NCBI RefSeq assembly: GCF_937863485.1
Contig: NZ_CALMFY010000216.1
Span: 19,219-83,218, forward strand
From: an uncultured Nostoc sp.
GTDB lineage: Bacteria > Cyanobacteriota > Cyanobacteriia > Cyanobacteriales > Nostocaceae
DNA: 64,000 nucleotides
Reading direction: 5' to 3'
The translations under genes were made by a program, and so were the position numbers. Positions 28,474-36,854 of the stretch are shown in pieces. Position 1 is the first letter of the stretch. Every line of letters begins with the position of its first letter. The notes beneath the pieces were generated by a model that saw only the letters and a program-made list of their open reading frames with translations, made no database searches and was not told the origin of the DNA.

Positions 28474-28881
28474 TTATCGGCTATCGCGCTCCAAGTCATC
28501 AAGAACTCTTTCGCAGTACCAATTCTCCGGCATCCCAGGATAAGTCTCCTTTGCCTGTTCAATTAACCTTTCGGCAGCGACGGTATCACCGGATAACTTA
28601 GCGATTAGCCTGTTTTTAAGATAGCTTTCAGATACACCCTCCTCTACCTGGTTTGGTATGCTTTCATTTATAGTTGATGGCCGGGACTGCTCTCTCCGCA
28701 ACTGCCAAAATAAAACGTAATAAAGTGTACCAAAAATTAAAATTAGACTGAGTGTTCCGAAAAAAGTTAGCAGGTTAAACGGCAGAGGTCCCAGAACTAA
28801 CTGTGAGAGAACATAGCCAAGTAATAAACCAGTGAGTAAGAGAATAAATGTGCCGACAGCAATAACTACTTGATTCCCCAT
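28474..28881 (-). CDS. two-helix membrane hypothetical protein overlapping the permease gene
   Basis: A 135-residue protein with two hydrophobic helices (about 4-27 and 33-56; VVIAVGTFILLLTGLLLGYV, FFGTLSLILIFGTLYYVLF) and a charged cytoplasmic tail ending in a helical domain (AERLIEQAKETYPGMPENW, CERVLDDLERD). The start at ATG 28881 lies inside the end of the permease gene, a 16-base overlap, so the two are co-transcribed and probably translationally coupled. The frame is open upstream to 29034, but that part duplicates the permease coding region in another frame. Confidence 0.75.
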   Translation of the reverse strand: MGNQVVIAVGTFILLLTGLLLGYVLSQLVLGPLPFNLLTFFGTLSLILIFGTLYYVLFWQLRREQSRPSTINESIPNQVEEGVSESYLKNRLIAKLSGDTVAAERLIEQAKETYPGMPENWYCERVLDDLERDSR

Positions 28882-30167
28882 ATATCCTCTTCTTCGTTCT
28901 CCAATCCTGGTCTGGATAATACTACCACTGGCTTTGGATTCCAAGGGGCAAAGAATGGCAATAATAGTAATCCCGGTAAAGCAGCTATTGCTGTCAGTAA
29001 AAAGAATGTAGACCAGCCGGTGGTTTGTGCCCATGTACCTGCTGGAGCCGTGAGAATATCTCTACTAAAAGCCTGTAAACTCGAAAGTAAGGCATACTGT
29101 GTAGCTGAAAAGCTTTGGTTACAAAGACTCATCAAAAATGCTACAAAAGCAGCAGTTTCTAGACCAGCACAAAATTGTTCTATATTAACGGCAGCTAACA
29201 TTAGATAGAAGTTTTTACCTACTACTGCCAACGCAAAGAAAGCCAAGTTGCCGACAGCTTGCAGGATGGCGAATATCCAGAGCGAGCGATTAACACCAAT
29301 TTTGGTCATTATTGCTCCTGCTGCCAAGGTGCCAACAATAGTGGCGAAAATTCCCAATGCACCAGGAAATGCTATGTCGGTTTGAGTGAAATGTAAGCCT
29401 TTATCTAACAAAAATGGGGTGGATACATTCTTTAGTAAAGAATCCCCCAACTTGTAGATCACAATGAATATTAGGATTAAAAGCCCTTGGAGCCAGCCAT
29501 GACGCTGGAAAAATTCAATGAAGGGTAATTGGACAGCGGCGGATAAAGTCTGAGGCGGACGATCGCGTAGAACTGGTTCTGGTGCAAAAATAGAACTTAC
29601 AACGCCTACGAGCATCAACAGCGACATCAACAAGTAAACAGCTTGCCAAGGCATTCTGTCTGCCAAAAATAGGGTAACGTAACCGGTTACTAGAATGGCA
29701 ATACGATAACCTAATAAGTAAATAGATGCTCCAGCACCTCTTTCTTGTACTTCCACTACATCAGTGCGGTAAGCATCAACTAAAATGTCTTGGCTGGCGC
29801 TAAAAAAAGCAACGGCCACAGCAGCAATTATTAAAGGTTGTAGCCCTTGGGATGGATTTTGTAAAGCCATTGCAGCTATACTTAACAGTAATGCTACTTG
29901 TATAATTACTAACCAACCTCGCCGTCGTCCCAAAAAAGGCGGTACAAATCTATCTAGTAAAGGCGACCAGAGAAATTTTAAAGAATAGGGGAGCTTTACT
30001 AAACTAAAAGCAGCGATCGCTGCCAAGCTAATTCCTTCTTTGGTCAACCATGCTTGTAATGTCTGACTAGTTAAATACAAGGGCAAACCTGATGAAAACC
30101 CAAGAAATAACAAAGCTCCCATCTTCGGGCTGCCAAAAATTCGTAGCAGCGAATTATTTACTTGCAC
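28866..30167 (-). CDS. AmpG-like MFS permease
   Basis: A 433-residue MFS transporter with about 12-14 helices. The N-terminal LLFLGFSSGLPLYLTSQTLQ, GLQPLIIAAVAVAFFSASQD with ILVDAYRTD, and GYRIAILVTG are typical of AmpG, the muropeptide permease that returns anhydromuropeptides to the cytoplasm for peptidoglycan recycling. Cyanobacterial homologues are common, but their substrate has not been proved to my knowledge. It starts at ATG 30167. A small membrane protein overlaps its 3' end. Confidence 0.85.
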   Translation of the reverse strand: MQVNNSLLRIFGSPKMGALLFLGFSSGLPLYLTSQTLQAWLTKEGISLAAIAAFSLVKLPYSLKFLWSPLLDRFVPPFLGRRRGWLVIIQVALLLSIAAMALQNPSQGLQPLIIAAVAVAFFSASQDILVDAYRTDVVEVQERGAGASIYLLGYRIAILVTGYVTLFLADRMPWQAVYLLMSLLMLVGVVSSIFAPEPVLRDRPPQTLSAAVQLPFIEFFQRHGWLQGLLILIFIVIYKLGDSLLKNVSTPFLLDKGLHFTQTDIAFPGALGIFATIVGTLAAGAIMTKIGVNRSLWIFAILQAVGNLAFFALAVVGKNFYLMLAAVNIEQFCAGLETAAFVAFLMSLCNQSFSATQYALLSSLQAFSRDILTAPAGTWAQTTGWSTFFLLTAIAALPGLLLLPFFAPWNPKPVVVLSRPGLENEEEDIWGIK

Positions 30168-30310
30168 AATCTTGAAGATTCCTTTTTATTTAGTTGAATT
30201 GCAGTTATCTTGCCATAATTACTGTCTAATTTCGTGTAAGCACACAAACCTGCTAAGATTTACTTTATTTAAGATACATATCAGCAATACTCTAACAGTG
30301 TGATTATTCC

Positions 30311-31768
30311 TTAATTTTCCTTAATCGAATAAACCTGATGTGCCCTGATTTCTACCCTGTGTGCAGCAAGGCATTTTTCCCAACCTTCTCGCGTACCGAT
30401 ATCGCTTTTGTGATTGAGCAATCCTAATTTCTCTTCTTGCTGCGTGAGTTTAGCAAATTCTTCGTAGCCAGGGTAGTTGCTGGTAACAAATGTTTCCTTC
30501 CGATGCAAAATTGGCGGATTTTCCCTAGTTGCATAGTCTCGGTGAGTGACAACTAGGGTTTTTAAGTCAATAGTTATACTAGCTTTTAATGCTGGATGGG
30601 GGTCAGTGTCGAACTCAGGGTAACACAGATAGGATATCTGCGGCTTATCAGTGTGATATTTTATCAATGTGGCTCCATCTACACGCCCAATGGTACGGCT
30701 AGCGCAACCTTCACAAATTCGTAGCACAGGGTCAAGTGCTGCTAGTGCCGAAACATGGACGTAAAGCGCACCGCGCGTGTGTTTACCTATTTTGCTTTTT
30801 TCACAGGCAGTTTGAATCACCCCAGATTTACCTAAGCTGAAAAGTTTTTGGTCGGCTACTTGACAAGCTTCCTCGTAGCTACTAAAAAAGGCTTTGATAT
30901 CGTGACGCATTTCTGGGGCTAGCTTCTGCCATGCGGGGCGTTGATCAAAGTGGGTGAGGGCAAGATAAACTTGGATATCCAGAGAACGACGGTAAGCGAT
31001 CGCATCCCATTCTGCTTCGTCGGTAGCTTGTAAAACTACACCAAAAGCGCGGCGGAAGTTACCAAATTCACTCAGTAATTCCTGTTCATTTTCTAATTCA
31101 CCTTTGGCAGGTAGTCTACCGCGCTTGGTAAAAAAAGCCATGAGTGGTTGCAGCTGTTTTTGGTAGTCTTCAAACCGCTTAGTCGGGATGCGGACTCGCG
31201 GTGTAGAAGTGGTAGAAAAGAAGCGGATAGCTTTGTAACTCTCTTTTTCGGCTTCATCACGAAAAACAAAGTAGACACCTAGTGCTATCGGTACTGCATC
31301 TACATTTAGGACTTCATCAATATAAGTTTTGAGTTCTTCTTGTTCGTAATATTTCTGAAAAGTATTGCGGCGTGTCACAATGCCATCATTGTAAGCAAGT
31401 TGGATTTTGCTGGGAGCGTTAATCAGTATTTGAGCGGCGACAATTAAAACTTTCCCAGTGAGTTCCCAAGCTTGGATTAGGCTTTGACGACGTTCTTCTG
31501 GGTCTTCGATGACGTTGAGAACGTAACCCAAATTGACCACATCAGCTGCGGTGAGTGGTACATCGGGATGGTAGTAAGGATCCCAGCCTGTACTGCTGTA
31601 GCCTAAGTCACCTACTCGCTGGACATCACCACCGTAGCCGCAACCGTAGTCAAAAAAAGTGGTGTCTTGATGTAGGATTGCCCATTCTATTGCCAATCGC
31701 ACAGGGCGAGATAAATCAGTGCGAGCGATCGCAGCTCTATGACGCTCGATTTCTAGCGCTTCAGGCAT
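30311..31768 (-). CDS. DNA phosphorothioation-associated putative methyltransferase
   Basis: This 485-residue protein belongs to the family of putative SAM methyltransferases that co-occur with dnd genes. An SAM-binding motif is seen at the N-terminus (FFDYGCGYGGDVQRVGDLG), followed by DVVNLGYVLNVIEDPEER. The middle and C-terminal parts contain conserved CEGCASRTIGRVDG and ISYLCYPEFD. The target (DNA, tRNA or other) is unknown. It is the last gene of the minus-strand group 84-aa protein - dndD - dndE - methyltransferase. A 124-bp inverted-repeat element separates it from dndE, and may affect read-through into it. Confidence 0.88.
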   Translation of the reverse strand: MPEALEIERHRAAIARTDLSRPVRLAIEWAILHQDTTFFDYGCGYGGDVQRVGDLGYSSTGWDPYYHPDVPLTAADVVNLGYVLNVIEDPEERRQSLIQAWELTGKVLIVAAQILINAPSKIQLAYNDGIVTRRNTFQKYYEQEELKTYIDEVLNVDAVPIALGVYFVFRDEAEKESYKAIRFFSTTSTPRVRIPTKRFEDYQKQLQPLMAFFTKRGRLPAKGELENEQELLSEFGNFRRAFGVVLQATDEAEWDAIAYRRSLDIQVYLALTHFDQRPAWQKLAPEMRHDIKAFFSSYEEACQVADQKLFSLGKSGVIQTACEKSKIGKHTRGALYVHVSALAALDPVLRICEGCASRTIGRVDGATLIKYHTDKPQISYLCYPEFDTDPHPALKASITIDLKTLVVTHRDYATRENPPILHRKETFVTSNYPGYEEFAKLTQQEEKLGLLNHKSDIGTREGWEKCLAAHRVEIRAHQVYSIKEN

Positions 31769-31812
31769 AATATTAGTTGTCAGTTAACAGTGAAGAGTTA
31801 ACAATCAACTAA

Positions 31813-31936
31813 TATAGCAATCCTAAATGAGTTGTGAAAATGAACGAACCGCTAACGCGCAGCGTCTCCAAGAGTTGCCGCCAAGAGCGCCAAAAAAAGA
31901 AAAAGAAGTTTTCACATATGATTTAGGACTGCTATA
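31813..31936. mobile_element. 124-bp MITE-like element with 28-bp inverted ends
   Basis: The left end TATAGCAATCCTAAAT..GTGAAAA (31813-31840) and the right end TTTTCAC..ATTTAGGACTGCTATA (31909-31936) are inverted repeats with six mismatches, mostly in the middle. The element starts and ends with TA, as expected for IS630/Tc1-type insertion at TA. It has no coding capacity. It lies between dndE and the methyltransferase gene. Confidence 0.7.
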
Positions 31937-31941
31937 TCCTT

Positions 31942-32328
31942 TCAATTTTTAATGGCCAGTTCAATTAAATCTTCAATTTTCTTGATATTTGGATCGCCTG
32001 CTAAGTAACCAATACCGCGATGCAAATGTAAGCGAAATTGGGTGGCGAGGGTTTCTTTGTCGGTGGGATAGCCGTCATTGTGACAGCGTTGCTTGAGGGC
32101 GAGGAGGAGAATATCGGACATTTCCCCTCCAAACTCCTGCTATGTTTTTTGTACGTTTCTTTCTTGGGGATTTGGGCCGGGTGAGGGTGCGGTTGCTTCT
32201 GCGAGGGAACGGCAAAACGCCCAACGACATAGGATATTCCATTGGTCAATTTTTGTGCTGCGTTTAAGTTTGGTAAGTTGGTCTTTGGCTGTTTGGGAGA
32301 GACGAATACGTTCTATTGGTGATTCCAT
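31942..32328 (-). pseudogene. dndE: dndE, interrupted by an in-frame TAG (probable pseudogene)
   Basis: DndE is a small tetrameric protein of the Dnd complex that binds nicked DNA during phosphorothioation. The frame starts at ATG 32328 (MESPIERIRLSQTAKDQL, typical DndE) and reads WNILCRWAFCRSLAE before a TAG at 32142-32140, codon 63. Without any frameshift it continues QEFGGEMSDILLLALKQRCH, then the conserved FRLHLHRGIGYLAG, and ends at 31942 (128 codons in all). DndE proteins have a Trp at about the stop position (consensus like TW-x-x-FGGE), so TGG to TAG is the simplest explanation. The rest is well preserved, so the mutation is recent, is read through, or is a sequencing error. Confidence 0.85.
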
Positions 32329-32340
32329 AATTTTGAAATT

Positions 32341-32376
32341 GCGTAGACGCGTAGCGGCTTGTCGTTAGACATCGCT
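32341..32376. repeat. 36-nt palindromic repeat between dndD and dndE
   Basis: GCGTAGACGCGTAGCGGCTT followed by GTCGTTAGACATCGCT. It differs at only two of 36 positions from the copy inside dndC at 35218-35253. It fills half of the 68-base dndD-dndE gap. Confidence 0.8.
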
Positions 32377-32396
32377 CAATTTTTTCACGATATTTA

Positions 32397-34382
32397 CTAC
32401 CAAAAATATCCTGGTTGTATGGTAGTTTGGCGGGTGGCGGAGTCATATTTGAGGAGATATTCACGAGCGATCGCTTCGTTTTCTCGCAGTGTTTCGACTT
32501 CATTCTTTCCAATCTCGGTATCGGTAGATAGCAGAATTACTTGATGGCTAGCGGATGGAAAGTAACGTTCAACTAAGTTACTGCGGTGGGAGGAATCTAG
32601 TCTACCTAGTGGGGTATCAATTGCTACTGGCAGGCGGTGTCCAGAGACTTTGGCTAGTCCCCAGAGGAAGGCGATCGCAAGTAGTTGTTTTTCGCCAGCA
32701 GAGAGGCGATGTTTAGGGACAGGTTTACCATTTAAATCATAAAGGGAAAGGCTGAAAGTCTTGGTATCAATGGTAATACGATGAACTAAATCTGATTTGT
32801 GGAGGAGATAAAGGAAGCAATTTTTCACTTCTTCCTCTAATTTATTGAGTTTTCGCAAAGTTAATTTTTCACGAAAAATCTTGAGTGTGTCTTGAACTTT
32901 TGCCGCAGAGGTAATAATATGTTCGCTATTTTTATGTTTAATATTTTTTACAGTATATTCACTTAATTCTTTTTTTGACTTAGCAATAATATTTTCTAAT
33001 TCAGCTAAACGACGGCGAATTGTTTCGTAATTTGCTTTAGCTTGAACAACTTTATTTTGTGCCGCTTCTATTGCCTGACGCAGCTTTGTATAATCTTCTG
33101 GTGCTGCTGCTGTTTGCACTTGTCTTTCTAGAGTATGAATTTCTTCTTCTTTATTTTTGAGAATAGCTAATTTCTCTTTGGCAGAAAGTTTAGTATTTTG
33201 TAAATGATATATGAGATTATCTAGCTGACTTAAAATTTCATCATCAGCTAATAACCAAGGTGCTTCTATCTGGATAGTATTTGCATATAAACTATCTACA
33301 TCTTGGACTAGGAAAGATTGAATTTTCTCAACTTGTATCGGGGAAATTTCCACTTGATTTAGCCAAGTAAGTAAGCGCTGATCTCGCTCAATTAACAAAT
33401 CTTTAGATATTTGTACTTGTTGATGGCGAAATTCTTTTTCTCCCTGCGTTTGCACTTGAGTAAGCAAATTGGGAATTAATGCCAGAGGTAAAACATCAGC
33501 CGCCAATTCACACATCGACTGACGTACTTGTTCAATTTCCACAGTTTTTGTATCCTGTTGTAGTTCTAGTTGATTGCGTTCTGCTGCAATCTTTCCACCT
33601 TCAGAAATAAATTTATCAAAGGCTTCTTGCTGCTTTTGTTCTAACTCTTCTACCTGATTTTTTAGAGTTTCTAATTTTTCTTCTGTTGTTTGATAATCTT
33701 CTTGCTGTTGGGTTAACCTAGTTTCAATTTCCTCTAGGTTTGCTAAATCCTTACTATTACCAACTTCTTTAAGTTTACGGTTAACTAAGATATCTAAATC
33801 AACTGCTAAACGGTCTGCCAACTCTAGCCCTAAAAGTCCGCGAATTGCATCTACTACAACTGGTGGTGGTGTTTCCTGTTCTGCAAGTTCTTTAACCTGT
33901 TCACCGTCAAAGAGAAATAAGTTAGAAATACCTAATGGTAAAAGATTTTCAATATATTCATCCCAAATATTTACCAAAGAATCAACAGGCCAGGTGTCAT
34001 CATCACCTAAAATACCTAATGTATCTTTGCCGTCTTTAAGGTTTTTTGTCCAAAAGCGTACAATACGGTATTTTATTGGTTCATCGTTTTCTATATGTTC
34101 AAAAACTAGTTCAATACGAGTATCTTTAAGTGGATCTGTTTTGCTGTTAACGCATTGAGTAAGAAAATCGCTATAACTCAAATTACCACGAGTAGAACAT
34201 TGGGCGCGTTGTCCATATAGAGCGAGACGTATAGCATCCATAAGGGTAGTTTTTCCACCACCATTCATCCCACCTAATAGAATAATTGGGCGGGGATTTT
34301 CTTCACTTCTTGGGTCAAGATTGATTACTTGTCTTCCAGCGTAGGGGCCAAAGTTTTGTAGAACGAGTTCAAGAAATATCAT
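32397..34382 (-). CDS. dndD: DNA sulfur modification protein DndD (SMC-like ATPase)
   Basis: A 661-residue ABC/SMC-type ATPase needed for DNA phosphorothioation, thought to supply energy or open DNA for DndC-E. The Walker A is GGMNGGGKTT at about residue 37, and a DGEQVKELA motif typical of DndD follows at about 160. The centre (about 210-500) is long coiled coil. The C-terminal half of the ATPase has the signature LSAGEKQLLAIAFLW and Walker B LPVAIDTPLGRLDS. All ATPase motifs are intact. It starts at ATG 34382, 118 bases after the stop of the 84-residue gene. Confidence 0.95.
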   Translation of the reverse strand: MIFLELVLQNFGPYAGRQVINLDPRSEENPRPIILLGGMNGGGKTTLMDAIRLALYGQRAQCSTRGNLSYSDFLTQCVNSKTDPLKDTRIELVFEHIENDEPIKYRIVRFWTKNLKDGKDTLGILGDDDTWPVDSLVNIWDEYIENLLPLGISNLFLFDGEQVKELAEQETPPPVVVDAIRGLLGLELADRLAVDLDILVNRKLKEVGNSKDLANLEEIETRLTQQQEDYQTTEEKLETLKNQVEELEQKQQEAFDKFISEGGKIAAERNQLELQQDTKTVEIEQVRQSMCELAADVLPLALIPNLLTQVQTQGEKEFRHQQVQISKDLLIERDQRLLTWLNQVEISPIQVEKIQSFLVQDVDSLYANTIQIEAPWLLADDEILSQLDNLIYHLQNTKLSAKEKLAILKNKEEEIHTLERQVQTAAAPEDYTKLRQAIEAAQNKVVQAKANYETIRRRLAELENIIAKSKKELSEYTVKNIKHKNSEHIITSAAKVQDTLKIFREKLTLRKLNKLEEEVKNCFLYLLHKSDLVHRITIDTKTFSLSLYDLNGKPVPKHRLSAGEKQLLAIAFLWGLAKVSGHRLPVAIDTPLGRLDSSHRSNLVERYFPSASHQVILLSTDTEIGKNEVETLRENEAIAREYLLKYDSATRQTTIQPGYFW

Positions 34383-34500
34383 TAATCTATGTTCAACCCG
34401 TGTAGACGAGTTTAATCTGTATAACTGCGATTTTTAATCTTAAATATGTGTAGGATGTGCATTGCCCACCCTACCACATTTGTCAATAGCCAAATTATAG

Positions 34501-34755
34501 TCAGGCCGTCACAATATGCCTTGTTAATATACTCATTACTTCACCAGGATTAGAACTAGGTAATAGAGGACTCCATTCATTCACTTGAGCAAAACCTAGT
34601 TTGTAGAGAGTGAGAATAGTGTTGTTGACACCTGTTTTAGTTCCAAAAATTACTACTTTTACAGACTCTCTGGCTGGTGTTGTTGCTGTAGAGTCATCGG
34701 ATGAAACAAGGGATGTAGGAGTTGGCAAGGTATCTGCCAAAAAGCTTTTATTCAT
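34501..34755 (-). CDS. 84-residue conserved-type protein at head of dndDE operon
   Basis: A small soluble protein: a Ser/Thr-rich leader (MNKSFLADTLPTP) and then a compact core VKVVIFGTKTGVNNTILTLY, GFAQVNEWSPLLP, NPGEVMSILTRHI. Similar short cyanobacterial proteins with WSPLLP..NPGEVMSILTR exist; some are labelled as ABC-transporter substrate proteins without basis. It starts 26 bases from a perfect 32-bp palindrome and is divergent to an XRE regulator, so it is probably repressed by it. It is the first minus-strand gene before dndD. Function unknown. Confidence 0.65.
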   Translation of the reverse strand: MNKSFLADTLPTPTSLVSSDDSTATTPARESVKVVIFGTKTGVNNTILTLYKLGFAQVNEWSPLLPSSNPGEVMSILTRHIVTA

Positions 34756-34780
34756 CGAAATTTACCTGTTTGTTAGTCAA

Positions 34781-34812
34781 ATAGTTATGTTACCTATAGG
34801 TAACATAACTAT
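34781..34812. promoter_or_regulatory. perfect 32-bp palindromic operator
   Basis: ATAGTTATGTTACC-TATA-GGTAACATAACTAT is an uninterrupted perfect palindrome of 32 bp centred between 34796 and 34797. It lies in the divergent promoter region of the 84-residue gene and the XRE gene. The core GTTACC-N4-GGTAAC is shared with the second site 36 bp away, so binding by the adjacent XRE regulator is likely. Confidence 0.75.
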
Positions 34813-34824
34813 CTTACACCCTTT

Positions 34825-34840
34825 GTTACCGATGGGTAAC
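34825..34840. promoter_or_regulatory. second GTTACC-N4-GGTAAC operator
   Basis: GTTACC-GATG-GGTAAC, with perfect 6-bp arms and the same spacing as the core of the 32-bp palindrome. It ends 37 bases before the XRE start codon, so occupation would probably block that promoter (autorepression). Confidence 0.7.
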
Positions 34841-34877
34841 ATTTACTAGGTTATAAGCCTTTGACAAAATCAAAGGC

Positions 34878-35120
34878 ATGGGAAAAGCAGGAAAAGCGCT
34901 GAAACGGGTATTGGACATTTATGGCATTAGCCAAAACAAGTTAGCAGTGATAATGGGAACAGGACGGCCAAACGTTCACCGTTGGGTAAACGAGATTAGA
35001 GATCCTGTCGCTGATACTGTACTAGAAATTCGTGATGCGCTGAATCAAATTAATCCAGCCGCAGCAGAAGAGTTTATCAGGCTTTACTTGGGAGATGCTG
35101 ATGATGAGACACAGCCTTAA
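34878..35120 (+). CDS. XRE-family helix-turn-helix regulator
   Basis: An 80-residue single-domain Cro/C1-type regulator: KRVLDIYGISQNKLAVIMGT followed by GRPNVHRWVNEIRDP and VADTVLEIRDALNQI gives the five-helix HTH_3 pattern. The last 15 residues are acidic. It is divergent from the 84-residue gene and dndD, with two palindromic sites between, and convergent with dndC (12-base gap between stops). It is the likely regulator of the dndD-E group and itself. Which signal releases it is not visible. Confidence 0.88.
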   Translation: MGKAGKALKRVLDIYGISQNKLAVIMGTGRPNVHRWVNEIRDPVADTVLEIRDALNQINPAAAEEFIRLYLGDADDETQP

Positions 35121-35132
35121 AGCACTGTGTAC

Positions 35133-36800
35133 CTATTTTTTAAATTTCATGTTTCCCCAAGTCTTTGTCCCAGCATCAGATTTTGTAAGGTTTGTTGCGT
35201 CAACTTTTCCATCAGGCGCGTAAACGCGTAGCGGTTTGTCGTTAGACATCGCTTGTGTATCGGGTGTGGCAAAATCTGCTAAAGTTAGCTGCTTGACCTT
35301 TTCAATATCGCCTTGTTCAGCTGCTGTTTTCAAATCCCGCTTTAAATGAGCATTTTTAACTGCTTCATCTTTAGAACGCGAACTTGTAGCAAAGCATTTT
35401 TCAAGGGTGTCGTAGATTCCCACACGACGAGACATTTTCCGAAATTGGCGTTCTGTGTCTAAAAGTTTAGCCATGAGTTCCAAGTGCATACTATCATCTG
35501 CACAGATTTCTTCTAACACAGCCCATTCATCACGACCTAATAGGTTATAGTCAGCACCAGGACGGGGGTCTTGAAATTCTTCACCAGTCACTTCTTGATA
35601 AATCCGGGGTAAGCTATCATCAAATTCGTGTTTGTCTTCTAGCCAAATGCGGCGAATTTCGCTCATTTCTTCTAGAGTAATTAGGGTGATGTCGCGCATA
35701 TTTTCTGGCGCTGTACGACGGGTTTTTGTTTGTGCTTCTAATAATCGTCTTAGCCAATGTTCCCGCCAATATTTGGTGTAGGGGCCAGGGATTGGTACAA
35801 CAGTTTTTTCCCCATCTTTATCGCGCTCAAATAGTTGGACATCTCCCCAAATTCTTCTAAAGTCTCTTTTATCCCAGTCTTGTTTTATGTCTAATTCATT
35901 GCGAATATCTAATAGAGGCTGCATCCATTCTTTCTCTTCATCATTTTGGATCATTGCCTCCATCGATTTATCCTTACTAACGATTGTGCAAACCCAGCAG
36001 CCAAATCGGGAATCACCACAGCTAGGAGTAGAAGTATCAACAACTAATGGACATTCATTATCTGCTGTAGCACCTCGATACATGGTGAACAAGTCTTTGT
36101 TGCTATATCCCCAAGAATTTTGCCACTGATTTAAGTAAATCCAAACTTCATCAGTACGCCAATCTTCGATAGGAAGATAAATCAATGAGTTAGGTCGGTT
36201 GGGATTAGTATTTATGTGATCACGTACCCGCCATTCTCTATGTTTAGCCATCGTAGCAGCACGTTTAGTACTTTCAGCCTTGCGTGTACCTAAGACAAGA
36301 ATTACTTCACCACTAGACCTAATAACTGCACGGATAAAGCTGTCAGATGGTTGAATTTTAAGGCGTTCAGTACACCATCTAAATCTGTTTCGCGGCGCTG
36401 GGTAGCCTTTCCCAATTAAGTTTACCCAAAAGGTATCCTTAATTGCAGGATAAAGCAAATGGGGTTCAATTGGCATTTCTTGCTCTTTAGCAGCAGCTTT
36501 CATCTGTTCTAAAGAGTTACGTACCCAAACAGAAACCACAGGGTTTTCTACCAGCGTATCAGTTGTAATAACATGGATTGTTTTAGTTCTCTTTTCCTGG
36601 GGGAGTGCTGCGATCGCATTCCAGATAAGCTGTAAAGTGGCAGTACTATCTTTTCCGCCTGAATAGCCCACCACCCAAGGTATCTCATCTAAACAATACA
36701 ATTCTTGAATTTCAGTGGTGAGAGCTTGGATATAGTCCACTAACTCTGCTACAGTACGTGCTTGCTGAACTTTATTTTCTGGTTGTTGTGCTGTAGTCAT
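35133..36800 (-). CDS. dndC: DNA sulfur modification protein DndC
   Basis: A 555-residue PAPS-reductase-like enzyme that activates DNA for sulfur incorporation (ATP pyrophosphatase, Fe-S protein). The PP-loop is VGYSGGKDST at about residue 45, and the Fe-S cysteines are in CPLVVDTSTPSCGDSRFGC followed by WVC. QWQNSWGYSN and PRPGADYNLLGRDEW are family stretches. Near the C-terminus codons 517-528 or so (MSNDKPLRVYA) are supplied by a dispersed palindromic repeat that is read in frame. It starts at ATG 36800, divergent from the DGQHR gene. No cysteine desulfurase (dndA) is beside it; a housekeeping IscS/SufS could serve. Confidence 0.95.
   Translation of the reverse strand: MTTAQQPENKVQQARTVAELVDYIQALTTEIQELYCLDEIPWVVGYSGGKDSTATLQLIWNAIAALPQEKRTKTIHVITTDTLVENPVVSVWVRNSLEQMKAAAKEQEMPIEPHLLYPAIKDTFWVNLIGKGYPAPRNRFRWCTERLKIQPSDSFIRAVIRSSGEVILVLGTRKAESTKRAATMAKHREWRVRDHINTNPNRPNSLIYLPIEDWRTDEVWIYLNQWQNSWGYSNKDLFTMYRGATADNECPLVVDTSTPSCGDSRFGCWVCTIVSKDKSMEAMIQNDEEKEWMQPLLDIRNELDIKQDWDKRDFRRIWGDVQLFERDKDGEKTVVPIPGPYTKYWREHWLRRLLEAQTKTRRTAPENMRDITLITLEEMSEIRRIWLEDKHEFDDSLPRIYQEVTGEEFQDPRPGADYNLLGRDEWAVLEEICADDSMHLELMAKLLDTERQFRKMSRRVGIYDTLEKCFATSSRSKDEAVKNAHLKRDLKTAAEQGDIEKVKQLTLADFATPDTQAMSNDKPLRVYAPDGKVDATNLTKSDAGTKTWGNMKFKK
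35218..35253. repeat. palindromic repeat inserted in frame inside dndC
   Basis: GCGTAAACGCGTAGCGGTTT followed by GTCGTTAGACATCGCT, 34 of 36 bases identical to 32341-32376. On the coding strand it contributes AMSNDKPLRVYA to the DndC tail without breaking the frame. Confidence 0.8.
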
Positions 36801-36854
36801 TTCTCCTTCTCTCTGGAAACACTGGCGTAATATCCGGGCGAATAGGGCGAATAG

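Noticed and set aside
32001..32249. 82-residue minus-strand frame over the end of dndE
   Set aside because: It is out of frame with the conserved DndE sequence and has no family features.
34501..34755. ABC transporter substrate-binding protein label for the 84-residue protein
   Set aside because: It is far too short, has no signal peptide and shows no such domain; the label in databases appears to be a propagated error.
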